Shown in pieces: positions 8,749-16,136 of a DNA stretch of 64,000 bases (the stretch's first letter is position 1; every line of letters starts with the position of its first letter). The stretch covers positions 1 through 64,000 of the forward strand of contig NZ_VIGD01000003.1 of assembly GCF_006569205.1 (NCBI RefSeq). Reading direction: 5' to 3'. Source of the DNA: Ureibacillus terrenus. GTDB taxonomy: Bacteria > Bacillota > Bacilli > Bacillales_A > Planococcaceae. The position numbers and the translations under genes were made by a program. The notes beneath the pieces were generated by a model. It was not told the origin of the DNA and did not search any database. It saw only the letters and a program-made list of their open reading frames with translations.

Positions 8749-9501
8749 TGGTCGAATCATGCCGAAACCTAACGAATTTTTGGAACCTAGACCGGTGTTA
8801 AGTAAAAAAGACAAATATTCCGGTTTGGCTTTCAACCGGTAAATGCCTTTCCAGCCGGTAATCCAAGTTGATTTGTAATTCGTAACCACTTTGTCGCGGC
8901 TGTCTACTTGAATGGGTTCGACAGAAAGGACCTGGCCTTCCTCTGCAAAGGGTTTATTGTAAAATGCTTCATATTTGCGAATAAAATTTTCCTCCAGTAA
9001 ATGCTCAAACACTTTATCAAACGGTGAAAAGTAATGCGTAATTTTGCTTCCATCCCTACGTTCAAACGTTGAATATACAGTAATCGGCGATAAAGCGCGA
9101 ACGACGATTTCACTATCTTGCACATCCAGTTTGTCAAATTCCAATGATTCAACCTTTAAAGAAACGCCATTCATCTCTAAATCTTCAGATAATAATAAAA
9201 AATTTGCAGTTTTTTCCACAATATCTGGTATAATTGAACTAATAGACAAATATAATTTGTCATAAAATGTTAGTTTTCTAGTTTCTTTATCATAAGTTAT
9301 ATTTGACGACTGCAAGGAGCTGAATACAAACAGCTTGTACGTGCGGTTTTGATGCTGAAAACCATGTTCATGGAGAAACGTTGCTTCTTTTTGAGGCAAA
9401 ATCTTGTAGACGAACGCTTGAAGCAAATGTTGGTAGTTCACTGGTACTGTCAGCGGTTTTTCCAATGAAAAAGTAATGTGGATTGCTGGAATGATAATCA
9501 C
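8722..9501 (-). CDS. cas6: Cas6 crRNA endonuclease, cluster 1
   Basis: RAMP-family endoribonuclease that cleaves the repeat to release crRNAs. The N-terminus IHITFSLEKPLTVPVNYQHL is typical, and the C-terminal G-rich loop GLGSKNSLGFGM is diagnostic of Cas6. After GFGMI a tail RPNSTLPKRD is encoded by the degenerate repeat. The start is uncertain: GTG at 9499-9501 lies inside the ribosome binding site AAGAGGTGATT, while codon 4 (ATT, 9490-9492) has ideal spacing from it and would give the normal family N-terminus. No ATG is available. It is the first gene of the cas operon, behind a good promoter at 9531-9559. Confidence 0.92.
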   Translation of the reverse strand: MIIIPAIHITFSLEKPLTVPVNYQHLLQAFVYKILPQKEATFLHEHGFQHQNRTYKLFVFSSLQSSNITYDKETRKLTFYDKLYLSISSIIPDIVEKTANFLLLSEDLEMNGVSLKVESLEFDKLDVQDSEIVVRALSPITVYSTFERRDGSKITHYFSPFDKVFEHLLEENFIRKYEAFYNKPFAEEGQVLSVEPIQVDSRDKVVTNYKSTWITGWKGIYRLKAKPEYLSFLLNTGLGSKNSLGFGMIRPNSTLPKRD

Positions 9502-9530
9502 CTCTTATATGCAATTGTTAACTAATCCAG

Positions 9531-9559
9531 ATAATACCAAGAATAAAAAATGGAGTCAA
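9531..9559 (-). promoter_or_regulatory. Promoter of the cluster 1 cas operon
   Basis: -35 TTGACT (9554-9559), a 17-bp spacer and -10 TATTAT (9531-9536) point leftward into cas6, giving a start near 9524. The -35 box lies inside the 3' arm of the terminator hairpin at 9547-9575. The cas6 promoter and the end of an upstream short transcript are therefore physically overlapped. Confidence 0.65.
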
Positions 9560-9575
9560 CGGTCGACTCCATTTT
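9547..9575. terminator. Intrinsic terminator upstream of cas6
   Basis: AAAATGGAGTC and GACTCCATTTT form a near-perfect stem around a short loop, with A and T tracts on both sides, so it can work in either direction. Read leftward it ends the candidate short RNA described above. Confidence 0.75.
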
Positions 9576-9602
9576 TTCTATTTTTGCAACTCATCATCTT
9601 GT

Positions 9603-9632
9603 AGCTTATTTCCTTCTAGGTAAGATTGAATA
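9603..9632 (-). repeat. Degenerate CRISPR repeat upstream of cas6
   Basis: Ungapped alignment to the array 1 repeat gives 19 of 30 matches, with the core CTTACCTA intact and the same orientation as array 1. It is isolated, with no other repeat within 900 bp. A 14-bp direct repeat, TATATGCAATTGTT, sits beside it (9631-9644) and again at the cas6 start (9506-9519). Confidence 0.65.
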
Positions 9633-9818
9633 TATGCAATTGTTGACATTTCAAACTCCTACACGGATTTGATTATAACGTATCGAATTTCCTGGCATCT
9701 CGCAAATGCAAAAAATCGCAATTCGATTTCCTATTTTTGGGTTTCCTCTCATTTCCAATATAGTTCAGCAACTATTCTTAACGAAAAATATAAATTCATC
9801 ACAAATCGTGAAAATGAA

Positions 9819-9899
9819 GGGGCTGGGACAAAACTAGCTTCTAGATAGGAAAAAAGGGCTGAGCCCAAGGTCGATTCAATCGACTTTTCGGACAGCCCC
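9819..9899. repeat. Small palindromic element ending in GGGGCTG...CAGCCCC
   Basis: GGGGCTGGGACAAAAC at 9819 and TTTTCGGACAGCCCC ending at 9899 are imperfect inverted ends. Inside are two smaller hairpins, GGGCTGAGCCC and GTCGATTCAATCGAC. It looks like a dispersed 80-bp intergenic palindrome or MITE-like unit. It supplies the last eight codons and the stop of the neighbouring small gene. Confidence 0.5.
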
Positions 9900-10133
9900 T
9901 TCCTCTTCTTCGTCATCATTCAGAACTAAAAACCCGCCCCATTTTTTATAATGTTCATTAGTGAGCATTTTGTCGATTTCTGCTTCGATATTCTCTTCCT
10001 CCGTTACAGGAAGCGTCATTCCTGCGTATCCCCAGCCATTTGACTCAAGCCATTCAACGAAATCATCTATAAATTCATCGTACCCTTTGTCGCAGTTTAC
10101 AATGTATCCGTCTAATCGGATGTCAAATCGCAT
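9876..10133 (-). CDS. Small hypothetical protein (85 aa)
   Basis: I do not recognise this family. The ATG at 10131-10133 is preceded by AAAGGGGAATACTAC, a good ribosome binding site; a TTG six codons upstream is less likely. The product starts MRFDIRLDGYIVNCDKGYDE, is acidic (DDEEEEG near the end) and has no signal peptide or membrane segment. The last residues (GAVRKVD and stop) are read from the palindromic element at 9819-9899, so the original C-terminus may have been replaced. It is monocistronic, divergent from nothing, and lies upstream of the cas6 regulatory region on the same strand. Confidence 0.6.
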   Translation of the reverse strand: MRFDIRLDGYIVNCDKGYDEFIDDFVEWLESNGWGYAGMTLPVTEEENIEAEIDKMLTNEHYKKWGGFLVLNDDEEEEGAVRKVD

Positions 10134-10307
10134 GTAGTATTCCCCTTTCAATAACTCTTATCAGTTCTTCATTTGGTACTGTTATATCTTAGCTAGATTT
10201 TCTTATTCTGGTACTTCCTTTTCGGCATTTCAAACGCTTTTTTGAGAATTATTCATCATGCTAATTAGAAGAATGCTCACAGTTTTTCAATCAGCCAATT
10301 GCAAATA

Positions 10308-10948
10308 ATCGAGTAGGAGGGAGCGATTAACTCCCATCCTCTCACACCACCGTACGTACGGTTCCGTATACGGCGGTTCAATTAAGATAATTGACGCAAG
10401 TCTTTATATAACTTCCGTGAATAGCTGTTCTCTTTATGCCAGTGGTCACTCCACCCTCCAAGAGGTCCCCCACGGGATTCACCGCTTCCTTCCTCAAGTG
10501 AGGTACTACGTTTTCTGTGTTCATCATGACTCACTGAATGCCAAGGGCTATTCTCTCTGAATTGTTCGGTCCTTCTTAGTAGTTCTAAACCAACTAATAC
10601 GATGACCTCTGCTGACTTCTGACGGTTCAGCTCCTTATCACTAAGTAGGTTATGAAGCGTACTTCACGTATCCATCAGACCTCCCTGGGTAAGAATGTAA
10701 TCTTTCCTTCCATCTATCTGCTTCATTTACTCTGTATCACCTTCGGCAGAAAGGACTTTGTTTTGTTGTGCAAACTCATCCAATGATACCTAGCCTTGTA
10801 TGAAGTTCGTGTTCCTCAGACCGGAAGTTTGCCGCTCGCTTCCTTCAGATTCCGCGTCACCACAGACACCCTTGCGTTAAGCTAACCTCTACTTCTATCT
10901 TCGGGTTCGGGACTTACCCCCTATAGTTCATGTACATGCCGGGCGCAC
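10308..10948 (-). mobile_element. ORF-less group IIC intron
   Basis: Read on the minus strand, the element begins GTGCGCCCGGCATG and continues CTATAGGGGGTAAGTCCCGA, the 5' end of the group IIC intron class that includes the Oceanobacillus iheyensis intron. Downstream are the conserved AACGCAAGGGTGTC and GAACACGAACTTCATAC segments. The end has domain V/VI features: CCGTACGTACGGTGG, then a hairpin GGGAGTTAATCGCTCCC and CTACTCGAT. Total length is about 641 bp, so there is no room for the usual reverse transcriptase (about 1.2-1.3 kb). Domain IV keeps only a short open stretch ending YSRKLYKDLRQLS. It inserts immediately after a terminator T-tract, the known target of group IIC introns. Splicing would need a maturase in trans. 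Confidence 0.85.
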
Positions 10949-10990
10949 AAAAATAGCCGCGCATCGACAGACTCAATACGCGGCTTTTCC
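10949..10990 (-). terminator. Terminator after the mhqD-like pseudogene
   Basis: AGCCGCG (10955-10961) pairs with CGCGGCT (10979-10985). On the minus strand the stem is followed by ATTTTT, and the group II intron begins at the next base. Confidence 0.8.
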
Positions 10991-11006
10991 TTATTTTCCA
11001 ATTCAA

Positions 11007-11601
11007 TTATGAATAATGTTTTTCATACCACTCTTTCGCTTTTTCAACCTCTGTGATTGTCAATTGGTGTCCGTAACTTTCCCAATGGATCGCCACAGAT
11101 GCCCCTGCCCCCTCCAACAATTCTTGAAGTTCCACCGATTCTTGTATCGTTCGTTCCAGCTCCAATGAATACGTCGGTTCCAGTCAAGTTTGGCAATGGA
11201 ATGCCTCGTATCGGTACCATTGGGTGGTGTAAAATCGCACCTTTTAAAGAATCGTTCATCAGAAATAACAGACTTGCTGCGATATTTGCGCCGTTCGAAT
11301 AGCCAATCGCCACTATATTGTTGCGATCAAATTGATATTCTTTCGCAGCGTCATCCAAAAAACGATGGAATTCCTGGGTCTGGTAAATCAAATCTTCTTC
11401 ATCAAACATCCCTTCCGCCAACCGTCTGAAAAAGCGAGGCATTCCATTTTCCAAAACATTTCCCCTCACGCTCAGCACAGCACTTTCCGGATCAATCATT
11501 TCCGCTAACGGCAGCAATGAGTTCTCATCTCCGCCCGTTCCATGCAGCAACAGTTAAACCGGCTTATCGGGGTTGGTTCCTTCTTTAAAAATATGTCGCA
11601 T
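11007..11601 (-). pseudogene. Broken carboxylesterase/phospholipase, MhqD-like
   Basis: The reading frame of an alpha/beta hydrolase of about 197 residues can be followed from ATG 11601 (good ribosome binding site AAAAGGAG) to TAA 11007. It starts MRHIFKEGTNPDKPV, then meets an in-frame TAA where a Leu is expected, resumes as LLLHGTGGDENSLLPLAEMI, and carries the nucleophile elbow GYSNGANIA. Near 11150 the frame shifts: after GTNDTRIG the proper continuation VELQELLEGAGASVAIHWES is in another frame and ends EWYEKHYS. One nonsense mutation plus one frameshift make it a pseudogene. The upstream dioxygenase and its operator fit an mhqED-type operon of quinone stress. Confidence 0.85.
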
Positions 11602-11628
11602 ATGTTTGATTACTCCTTTTCATTTTTT

Positions 11629-11851
11629 CATCGAAATGTTCCAGCGATTTGGCATCCTGTGAATCTTGACCGACCTGCACAATGCATTTTCGCCCGTTTC
11701 CATCTGTTCATCGAAATGTACACGGGGCCTTTCCGTCCTGTCGCGGCTAACCTGCACGGCATCTCCATCTGATCATCGGACTGTCCCAACAATTTTGGCA
11801 TCTTTGACCGGCCTGCATAATGCATTTACGCTCGTCTTCATCTGTTCATCG
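11629..11851. repeat. Imperfect tandem repeats between mhqE and the mhqD pseudogene
   Basis: Units opening with CGATGAACAGATGGA-like sequence on the minus strand begin at about 11851, 11778, 11713 and 11633, with periods of 73, 65 and 80 bp. Two of them share a long block with AATGCATT.TGCAGG.CGGTCAA. No conserved reading frame is seen. It fills the 288 bp between two genes that would normally form one operon. Confidence 0.55.
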
Positions 11852-11889
11852 ATGCGGTTCGTCCAAAAGCAACTCACATCCCTGTGATT

Positions 11890-12828
11890 TTAATCCAGCG
11901 GACGAACTTCGACCGGTATTAATGACGCTTCCAAACGGCCGCGCAAATGTTCGTACTGCGGAGGAAGCATCAACCGGCTGCCCATGGTTTCAAAAGACTC
12001 ATCGCGCGCGAATCCTGGAGGGTCTGTTGCGATTTCGAACAATATTTCGCCGGGCTCGCGGAAATAGATGGAATTGAAATAGTTGCGATCCTTTACATCT
12101 GTGACGTACATGCCTTTATTCATTGCATATTCCTTCCATTCAAGATGGTCTTCATCGTCATTCGCGCGCCAGGCGATATGGTGGACCGTTCCGACCCCCA
12201 TCCTGCCGCGGACCCCTTTCGTCATTTTCAAATCAATGATATTCCCGATGTCGGCAGTCGATTGAAAGCGTGTGTAGTCCCCCTCCCGGCCGACCACTTC
12301 AAGCCCCATCACCTCTGTCAGCGTTTTTGTTGTTTCTTCGGGACGGCCGGAATACAAGACTGCACCGCCAAATCCTTTGATGGCCACCTCTTTTGTGACG
12401 CCTCCAAATGTCCAGCTATTCTCTTCCCCGCTTTCACGCTCAACCAGTTCCAGCTGCAATCCATGGGGGTCTTTAAATTGCAAATAGGTTTCTCCAAATC
12501 GAACCGTTTCTGTATACGCAATGTTGAATTTGGCCAACCGCTTTTTCCAAAATTCCATGGCTCCGACAGGTACGGCATAGGTTGTCACGCCAACCTGTCC
12601 ATCGCCAATCCGTCCCTGATATGCGCCCGGCCAAGGGAAATAGGTGATGATGGTGCCCGGTTTGCCCCATTCATTCCCAAAATAGAAATGGTACGTTCCC
12701 GGATCATCGAAGTTTACGGTTTTTTTCACAAGGCGCAATCCAAGCACCCCCGCATAAAAATCGATGTTTTCCTGGGGATGCCCTACGATTGCCGTAATAT
12801 GATGAATTCCTGCTGTGTGTTTTTTCAT
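11890..12828 (-). CDS. Ring-cleaving dioxygenase (VOC family), MhqE/MhqO-like
   Basis: Glyoxalase/extradiol-dioxygenase fold protein of 312 residues that probably opens hydroquinone or catechol rings. Two VOC modules are visible: the first from MKKHTAGIHHITAIVGHPQE through LVKKTVNFDDPGTYHFYFGN, the second around GVGTVHHIAWRANDDEDHLEW. Candidate metal ligands are His10 or His11, His in VHHIAW and the Glu of PGEILFEIAT. I chose ATG 12826-12828 with AAAGGAG nine bases upstream; a longer frame to 12876 lacks a site. Two MhqR-type palindromes lie upstream, so induction by quinone stress is likely. The esterase that would be its operon partner is broken. Confidence 0.88.
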   Translation of the reverse strand: MKKHTAGIHHITAIVGHPQENIDFYAGVLGLRLVKKTVNFDDPGTYHFYFGNEWGKPGTIITYFPWPGAYQGRIGDGQVGVTTYAVPVGAMEFWKKRLAKFNIAYTETVRFGETYLQFKDPHGLQLELVERESGEENSWTFGGVTKEVAIKGFGGAVLYSGRPEETTKTLTEVMGLEVVGREGDYTRFQSTADIGNIIDLKMTKGVRGRMGVGTVHHIAWRANDDEDHLEWKEYAMNKGMYVTDVKDRNYFNSIYFREPGEILFEIATDPPGFARDESFETMGSRLMLPPQYEHLRGRLEASLIPVEVRPLD

Positions 12829-12852
12829 TTTAAATGACTCCTTTATTTGTTG

Positions 12853-12894
12853 ATTATACGTTATGAACAATGTCATTATCTCAAATTCGAGATA
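12853..12894 (-). promoter_or_regulatory. mhqE promoter with proximal MhqR-like operator
   Basis: -10 TATAAT is at 12853-12858. The palindrome TATCTCAAATTCGAGATA lies at 12877-12894, overlapping the expected -35 region, and closely resembles the MhqR operator of Bacillus subtilis (TATCTCGAATTCGAGATA type). Repression by an MhqR/MarR-family regulator is inferred; no mhqR is present in the window. Confidence 0.7.
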
Positions 12895-12947
12895 TATTCC
12901 CGAAAAATAAAGATAGCTTTCCGAACTATCTTAAATTCTGATTCAAA

Positions 12948-12967
12948 TTATCTCGATTTCGAGATAA
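12948..12967. promoter_or_regulatory. Distal MhqR-like operator
   Basis: TTATCTCGATTTCGAGATAA is a perfect 8-bp inverted repeat around a short centre and a second copy of the MhqR-type box, centred about 72 bp upstream of the first. Between them is another inverted repeat, AAGATAG/CTATCTT (12910-12932). Confidence 0.65.
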
Positions 12968-13109
12968 TAATATCATGTCTGTAATCGAACGTCAACTCCA
13001 GGACTCCAAGAATCGCAAAATCCCCCCAATCCGAAACAGATTGATTGGAGGGCTATCCGTTGTACGCACCAAAAGAAGCACCCTTTAAATTCATTCCACT
13101 ATTTCGGGA

Positions 13110-13199
13110 TTATTCCCAAAAATAATATACTTCGGATTCTTCAAGACCATCATGATCATCCTGATATTTGCCCTTTTCGAAATCTTTTTCGATACTCAT
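13110..13199 (-). CDS. Candidate 29-residue protein overlapping the WYL gene stop
   Basis: An ATG at 13197-13199 overlaps the TGA of the WYL regulator (ATGA), the usual mark of translational coupling. It opens a short frame, MSIEKDFEKGKYQDDHDGLE followed by ESEVYYFWE. The peptide is strongly acidic with an aromatic end. There is no own ribosome binding site and I know no homologue, so it may be chance. Confidence 0.3.
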   Translation of the reverse strand: MSIEKDFEKGKYQDDHDGLEESEVYYFWE

Positions 13200-14185
13200 T
13201 CCAAACCATGATACTGCTGATACAACCTCTCCGCTTCCTCCTCCATCTCTTTCACCAGCCGCTTTGGATGCACCACTTTCGCATCGGCGCCCCACGAAAG
13301 TAGCCAGCGTACCAGTCCTTTGCTGATAATGGCTCTTGTGATTAATCTGAAATGCTCGTCATCCACCCTTTTGATGTCGGCATGGAGGCCAAAGCGGTCA
13401 ATCACGGCGGGAGCCAAATTATTTTTAAAAATCACTTCAATGGATGACTCTTCCCCGCCAAACATGAAAAACAAAAGATTGCGATACTTGTTGATATCAA
13501 AGCCCGGCTGCACGGCAAATTTCTGTTCCAGCAACCGGATATCCCTGATCCGGTCGATCCGGTAATGGTGGATGTCTTCCTCTGCCGTGTTATAACCGAT
13601 CAAATAATACATCTCCTCATTCCAAATAATCCCGTAAGGATGAATGCGGTACGTTTTCGGATGGGGGCTTCCGGATAACACAAATTCTTTCTCGGCAGAG
13701 TACCTTCCGTACCGGAACTGAATGGCCCTCCTTTCCGCAATGGCCTGGTGGATGGTTTGAACCGTCTTCGCAAATTGCGGGCTGTCGATTTTCGCAAACG
13801 TATGGACCAGTTGGTTCTCCAATAATATCGCTTCATTTTCGGACACGAACGTTTTCAATTTTCCGATGATCCGCTGCGTTTCCTGTTCTGAAATGAAACG
13901 GGCCGAAGAAATCGCATCCATCAAATAGCGCAGCTCATGGATTTCAAAAAACCGGTCCTCGATCCAATAATGAATGAATTGGTTCCTTCCGCTTTGGGCC
14001 GTTTCCACCTTGATGAACGATTCCTCCGAAGTCAAAAACTTCAAATCATTCCGGACCGCCTTCAATCCGCCCTCGATTTGTTGCATCTCCAAATATTGCA
14101 TAATATCTTCGATGGATTTCGGATGTTGTTTGGATGAATATTTCCATAGATATTCAATAATCGCCAAAATCCGTTTATACTTCAT
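13196..14185 (-). CDS. WYL-domain transcriptional regulator (YafY type)
   Basis: DNA-binding regulator of 329 residues. An N-terminal winged helix (about 1-65, KYKRILAIIEYLWKYSSKQH) is followed by a WYL ligand-binding domain (about 150-240, with FRYGRYSAEKEF and YRIHPYGIIWNEEMYYLIGY) and the C-terminal WCX-type extension. Such proteins sense nucleotides or other ligands and often regulate DNA-damage or defence genes, but the target here is unknown. It stands alone on the minus strand between the mhqE regulatory region and a lipoprotein gene. Proximity to CRISPR loci is suggestive only. Confidence 0.85.
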   Translation of the reverse strand: MKYKRILAIIEYLWKYSSKQHPKSIEDIMQYLEMQQIEGGLKAVRNDLKFLTSEESFIKVETAQSGRNQFIHYWIEDRFFEIHELRYLMDAISSARFISEQETQRIIGKLKTFVSENEAILLENQLVHTFAKIDSPQFAKTVQTIHQAIAERRAIQFRYGRYSAEKEFVLSGSPHPKTYRIHPYGIIWNEEMYYLIGYNTAEEDIHHYRIDRIRDIRLLEQKFAVQPGFDINKYRNLLFFMFGGEESSIEVIFKNNLAPAVIDRFGLHADIKRVDDEHFRLITRAIISKGLVRWLLSWGADAKVVHPKRLVKEMEEEAERLYQQYHGLE

Positions 14186-14578
14186 TCAATCACCGCATTT
14201 CTATCAATGATAAAACCCTTTTATGTTCGAAAAAAATAATGATAACTTCTTCTTATTTTCTATTATCGTCCTTTTATAATGAAACTTCCATATTCTACAA
14301 ATATAAAATATCGTTATTTCCCATGATCCCTTATTGAGTACGTACAAACATTGGAAATGAGAAAGTGCCAAAATCCGGATATTTCCGGTTTCGGCACAAA
14401 GATCATTTATGAAAAAATCGAAACTATAGGTATTGTCGAAGTTTGGCGTTGTGTTCGGAAAATTTTCTTTTGTTTTGGATGAGAAAACCTAAACAATTGT
14501 TTCATGCTTCTTTAAGGATGTACAAAGATTGTTTGATCTTTTTTCATCCAAAAGCCGATCAATTAGATCGGCCGATTA
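14186..14578. other. Gene-free stretch with one hairpin
   Basis: No supported gene. A stem-loop at 14365-14397 (GTGCC...GGCAC with inner TCCGG repeats) followed leftward by TTTCTC may terminate the lipoprotein transcript. The AT-rich part near 14220-14310 probably holds the promoter of the WYL gene. Confidence 0.5.
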
Positions 14579-15103
14579 TTAAAACGTCACTTTTACAGGA
14601 TGATCTTCCTGGTAGTCCATCTGATTCCAAGAGAAAATATGCAATGTCATTTCGAAGTTTTCTTTCAGCTCCGGGAATTCATATCCTTCGAATTCTTGGA
14701 TGGTTAATTTCGCGGTGGCCGATTTGCCCGGCGCCACCTCTTGGCTCATTGTCAACAATGCTTCATCCACCATGCGGCCGTCCGCGGAAACGCTGCGCGC
14801 CTGCACTTCAATGGAATCCTGGCGCTTGTTTTGAACATCGAAAATCACTTCGATCGATCTGCCCCAAATCGGATCTTCTTTCTTTACAATTTTGACAAGG
14901 GTCGCTTTCACGTTTTCATTATCGACGATCACTTGATTGATCTCGTTTGCCCGTTCCTCTTCTTCATCCGTTCCGGTGTCTTCAGAGGTTTGTTCCGTGT
15001 TTTCCACTTTGCCGTTCACATTTTCTTCCGTCGTTTCACCACATGCGGCTAGTAAAAGGAATAACAGCAACAAAGCAATTGGAAAATAGATTTTTTTCAT
15101 CAT
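14579..15103 (-). CDS. Putative lipoprotein (174 aa)
   Basis: Secreted, lipid-anchored protein of unknown function. The N-terminal signal MMKKIYFPIALLLLFLLLAACGE has a clear lipobox LAAC. An acidic linker rich in Glu/Thr (about 24-55) follows, then a compact domain with LVKIVKKEDPIWGRSIEVIF and SVSADGRMVDEALLTMSQEV. The domain resembles DUF-type immunoglobulin-like lipoprotein domains of Bacillaceae (DUF5067-like), but I cannot confirm this. It follows another lipoprotein gene by 45 bp on the same strand, so the two probably form an operon. Confidence 0.75.
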   Translation of the reverse strand: MMKKIYFPIALLLLFLLLAACGETTEENVNGKVENTEQTSEDTGTDEEEERANEINQVIVDNENVKATLVKIVKKEDPIWGRSIEVIFDVQNKRQDSIEVQARSVSADGRMVDEALLTMSQEVAPGKSATAKLTIQEFEGYEFPELKENFEMTLHIFSWNQMDYQEDHPVKVTF

Positions 15104-15148
15104 AAGTACCCCCCGGATTTTTATTTCAAGACCATCCGAAATACGGTT

Positions 15149-15763
15149 CTATTCCGTATCCAGATTCTCCAAATCTTTCGGAAAATTCGCTTCGCTGATG
15201 ATTTCTTGAGTCGCTTCATCTTTCACCACAATGTTGACATTATAGTCTTCCGGATCGGCGCCGTTAAAAAGCTGATATAAGGCGCCCGATACCCCTAATC
15301 CGAAAACGGCGAACGCATCAAAACTGTTTTCAAACGCGTTTTTGTCCACCAAGACGGTAAATTTCGTGAATTTCTTGTTATATTGGACATCTTTAATGGA
15401 TGCAAAATCTTCGCCATTTTTCAAATCCTCGATGGTCTCAAGCATGTTGTTTTCCATCTCGGCCATCATTTCTTTGTGCTCCGCTTTCGACATTTTGTAA
15501 GTCACGGAACCGTTCTCGTTTTTCGTCACTTCGATGCCTTTCTCTTTTGCTTCCGCGATGGCCGCATCAATGTCTTCTCCTTCAAAGAAGCTGGCCGGCA
15601 ATGTCACTTCCACATTCAATAACCCTTTATCGACATTGATCCCTTCGCTCTCCGATGCTTTTTCTTGTTGCTGGTCACCGTTTGCCTTGCTCTCCTCATT
15701 GGAATTGCAAGCCGTAAGAAGGGCGATGAATATTAACAATACTGCAAATGTAAATTTCTTCAT
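15149..15763 (-). CDS. Putative lipoprotein (204 aa)
   Basis: Lipid-anchored protein of unknown function. Signal peptide MKKFTFAVLLIFIALLTACN has lipobox LTAC, followed by a low-complexity linker (SNEESKANGDQQQEKASESE). The mature part contains LLNVEVTLPASFF, a lysine/glutamate-rich helix (MSKAEHKEMMAEMENNMLET) and a C-terminal region with an FAVFGLGVSGALYQLF hydrophobic stretch. The start has a strong GGAGG ribosome binding site. It is the first gene of the two-lipoprotein operon. Similar proteins are annotated only as hypothetical in Bacillaceae. Confidence 0.75.
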   Translation of the reverse strand: MKKFTFAVLLIFIALLTACNSNEESKANGDQQQEKASESEGINVDKGLLNVEVTLPASFFEGEDIDAAIAEAKEKGIEVTKNENGSVTYKMSKAEHKEMMAEMENNMLETIEDLKNGEDFASIKDVQYNKKFTKFTVLVDKNAFENSFDAFAVFGLGVSGALYQLFNGADPEDYNVNIVVKDEATQEIISEANFPKDLENLDTE

Positions 15764-16136
15764 GTTGTACCTCCGCTTTTCGTTTTTTATCTTGCTTTAT
15801 TGGACCGGATTCACTTGGAAGCAGGATGGATTGTCTTCACCTCCCGGCATTTTTTCAGGAATGGATGGTTGGATTGCTTTTGCTTCTTGCAAACGCAAGG
15901 GCGATGCATTGGGCCTGCTTCGTTGAAAGAAGTGGAATAATCGATCCTTGCTATCATCAAGAACGATTTTATGATAACCGAATCCGCCATTTCTGAAATG
16001 CCGTTTTGGGCACTTCGGAGGGATTTTTTCGTGATGGGGGAAATTTTTCTTCACTTCTTTGGTGAGGGCTTGTCGTTTTTCCTTTATGGCCCGATTTATT
16101 AAGGCGATCGACCGGATTCAACTCCTTGATGACTGT
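15764..16136. other. Stretch without a supported gene
   Basis: The only long frame, 15797-16054 on the minus strand (85 codons from a GTG without a ribosome binding site), has an odd composition. It reads into IPEKMPGGEDNPSCFQVNPV and looks like translated noncoding or repeated DNA. I do not support it as a gene. Confidence 0.4.

Larger units (their letters stand above)
9545..9665 (-). ncRNA. Candidate crRNA-like RNA upstream of cas6 (degenerate repeat, spacer, terminator)
   Basis: On the minus strand a -10 box TATAAT (9672-9677, no good -35) precedes a short unit. It consists of a degenerate array 1 repeat (9603-9632), about 27 bases of spacer-like sequence starting ACAAGATGATGAG, and an intrinsic terminator (9547-9575). 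This gives an RNA of roughly 120 nt. The layout resembles CreA/CreR crRNA-like RNAs known from other type I systems, in which a mini-CRISPR near cas genes guides Cascade to repress a promoter. I could not find a convincing match between the spacer and the cas6 promoter by eye, so the function is inference. Confidence 0.45.

Noticed and set aside
11947..12837. 296-codon plus-strand frame opposite the dioxygenase gene
   Set aside because: Antisense shadow of a well-supported gene; composition not protein-like.
15797..16054. 85-codon minus-strand frame with IPEKMPGGEDNP
   Set aside because: No ribosome binding site, odd composition, no recognisable domain.
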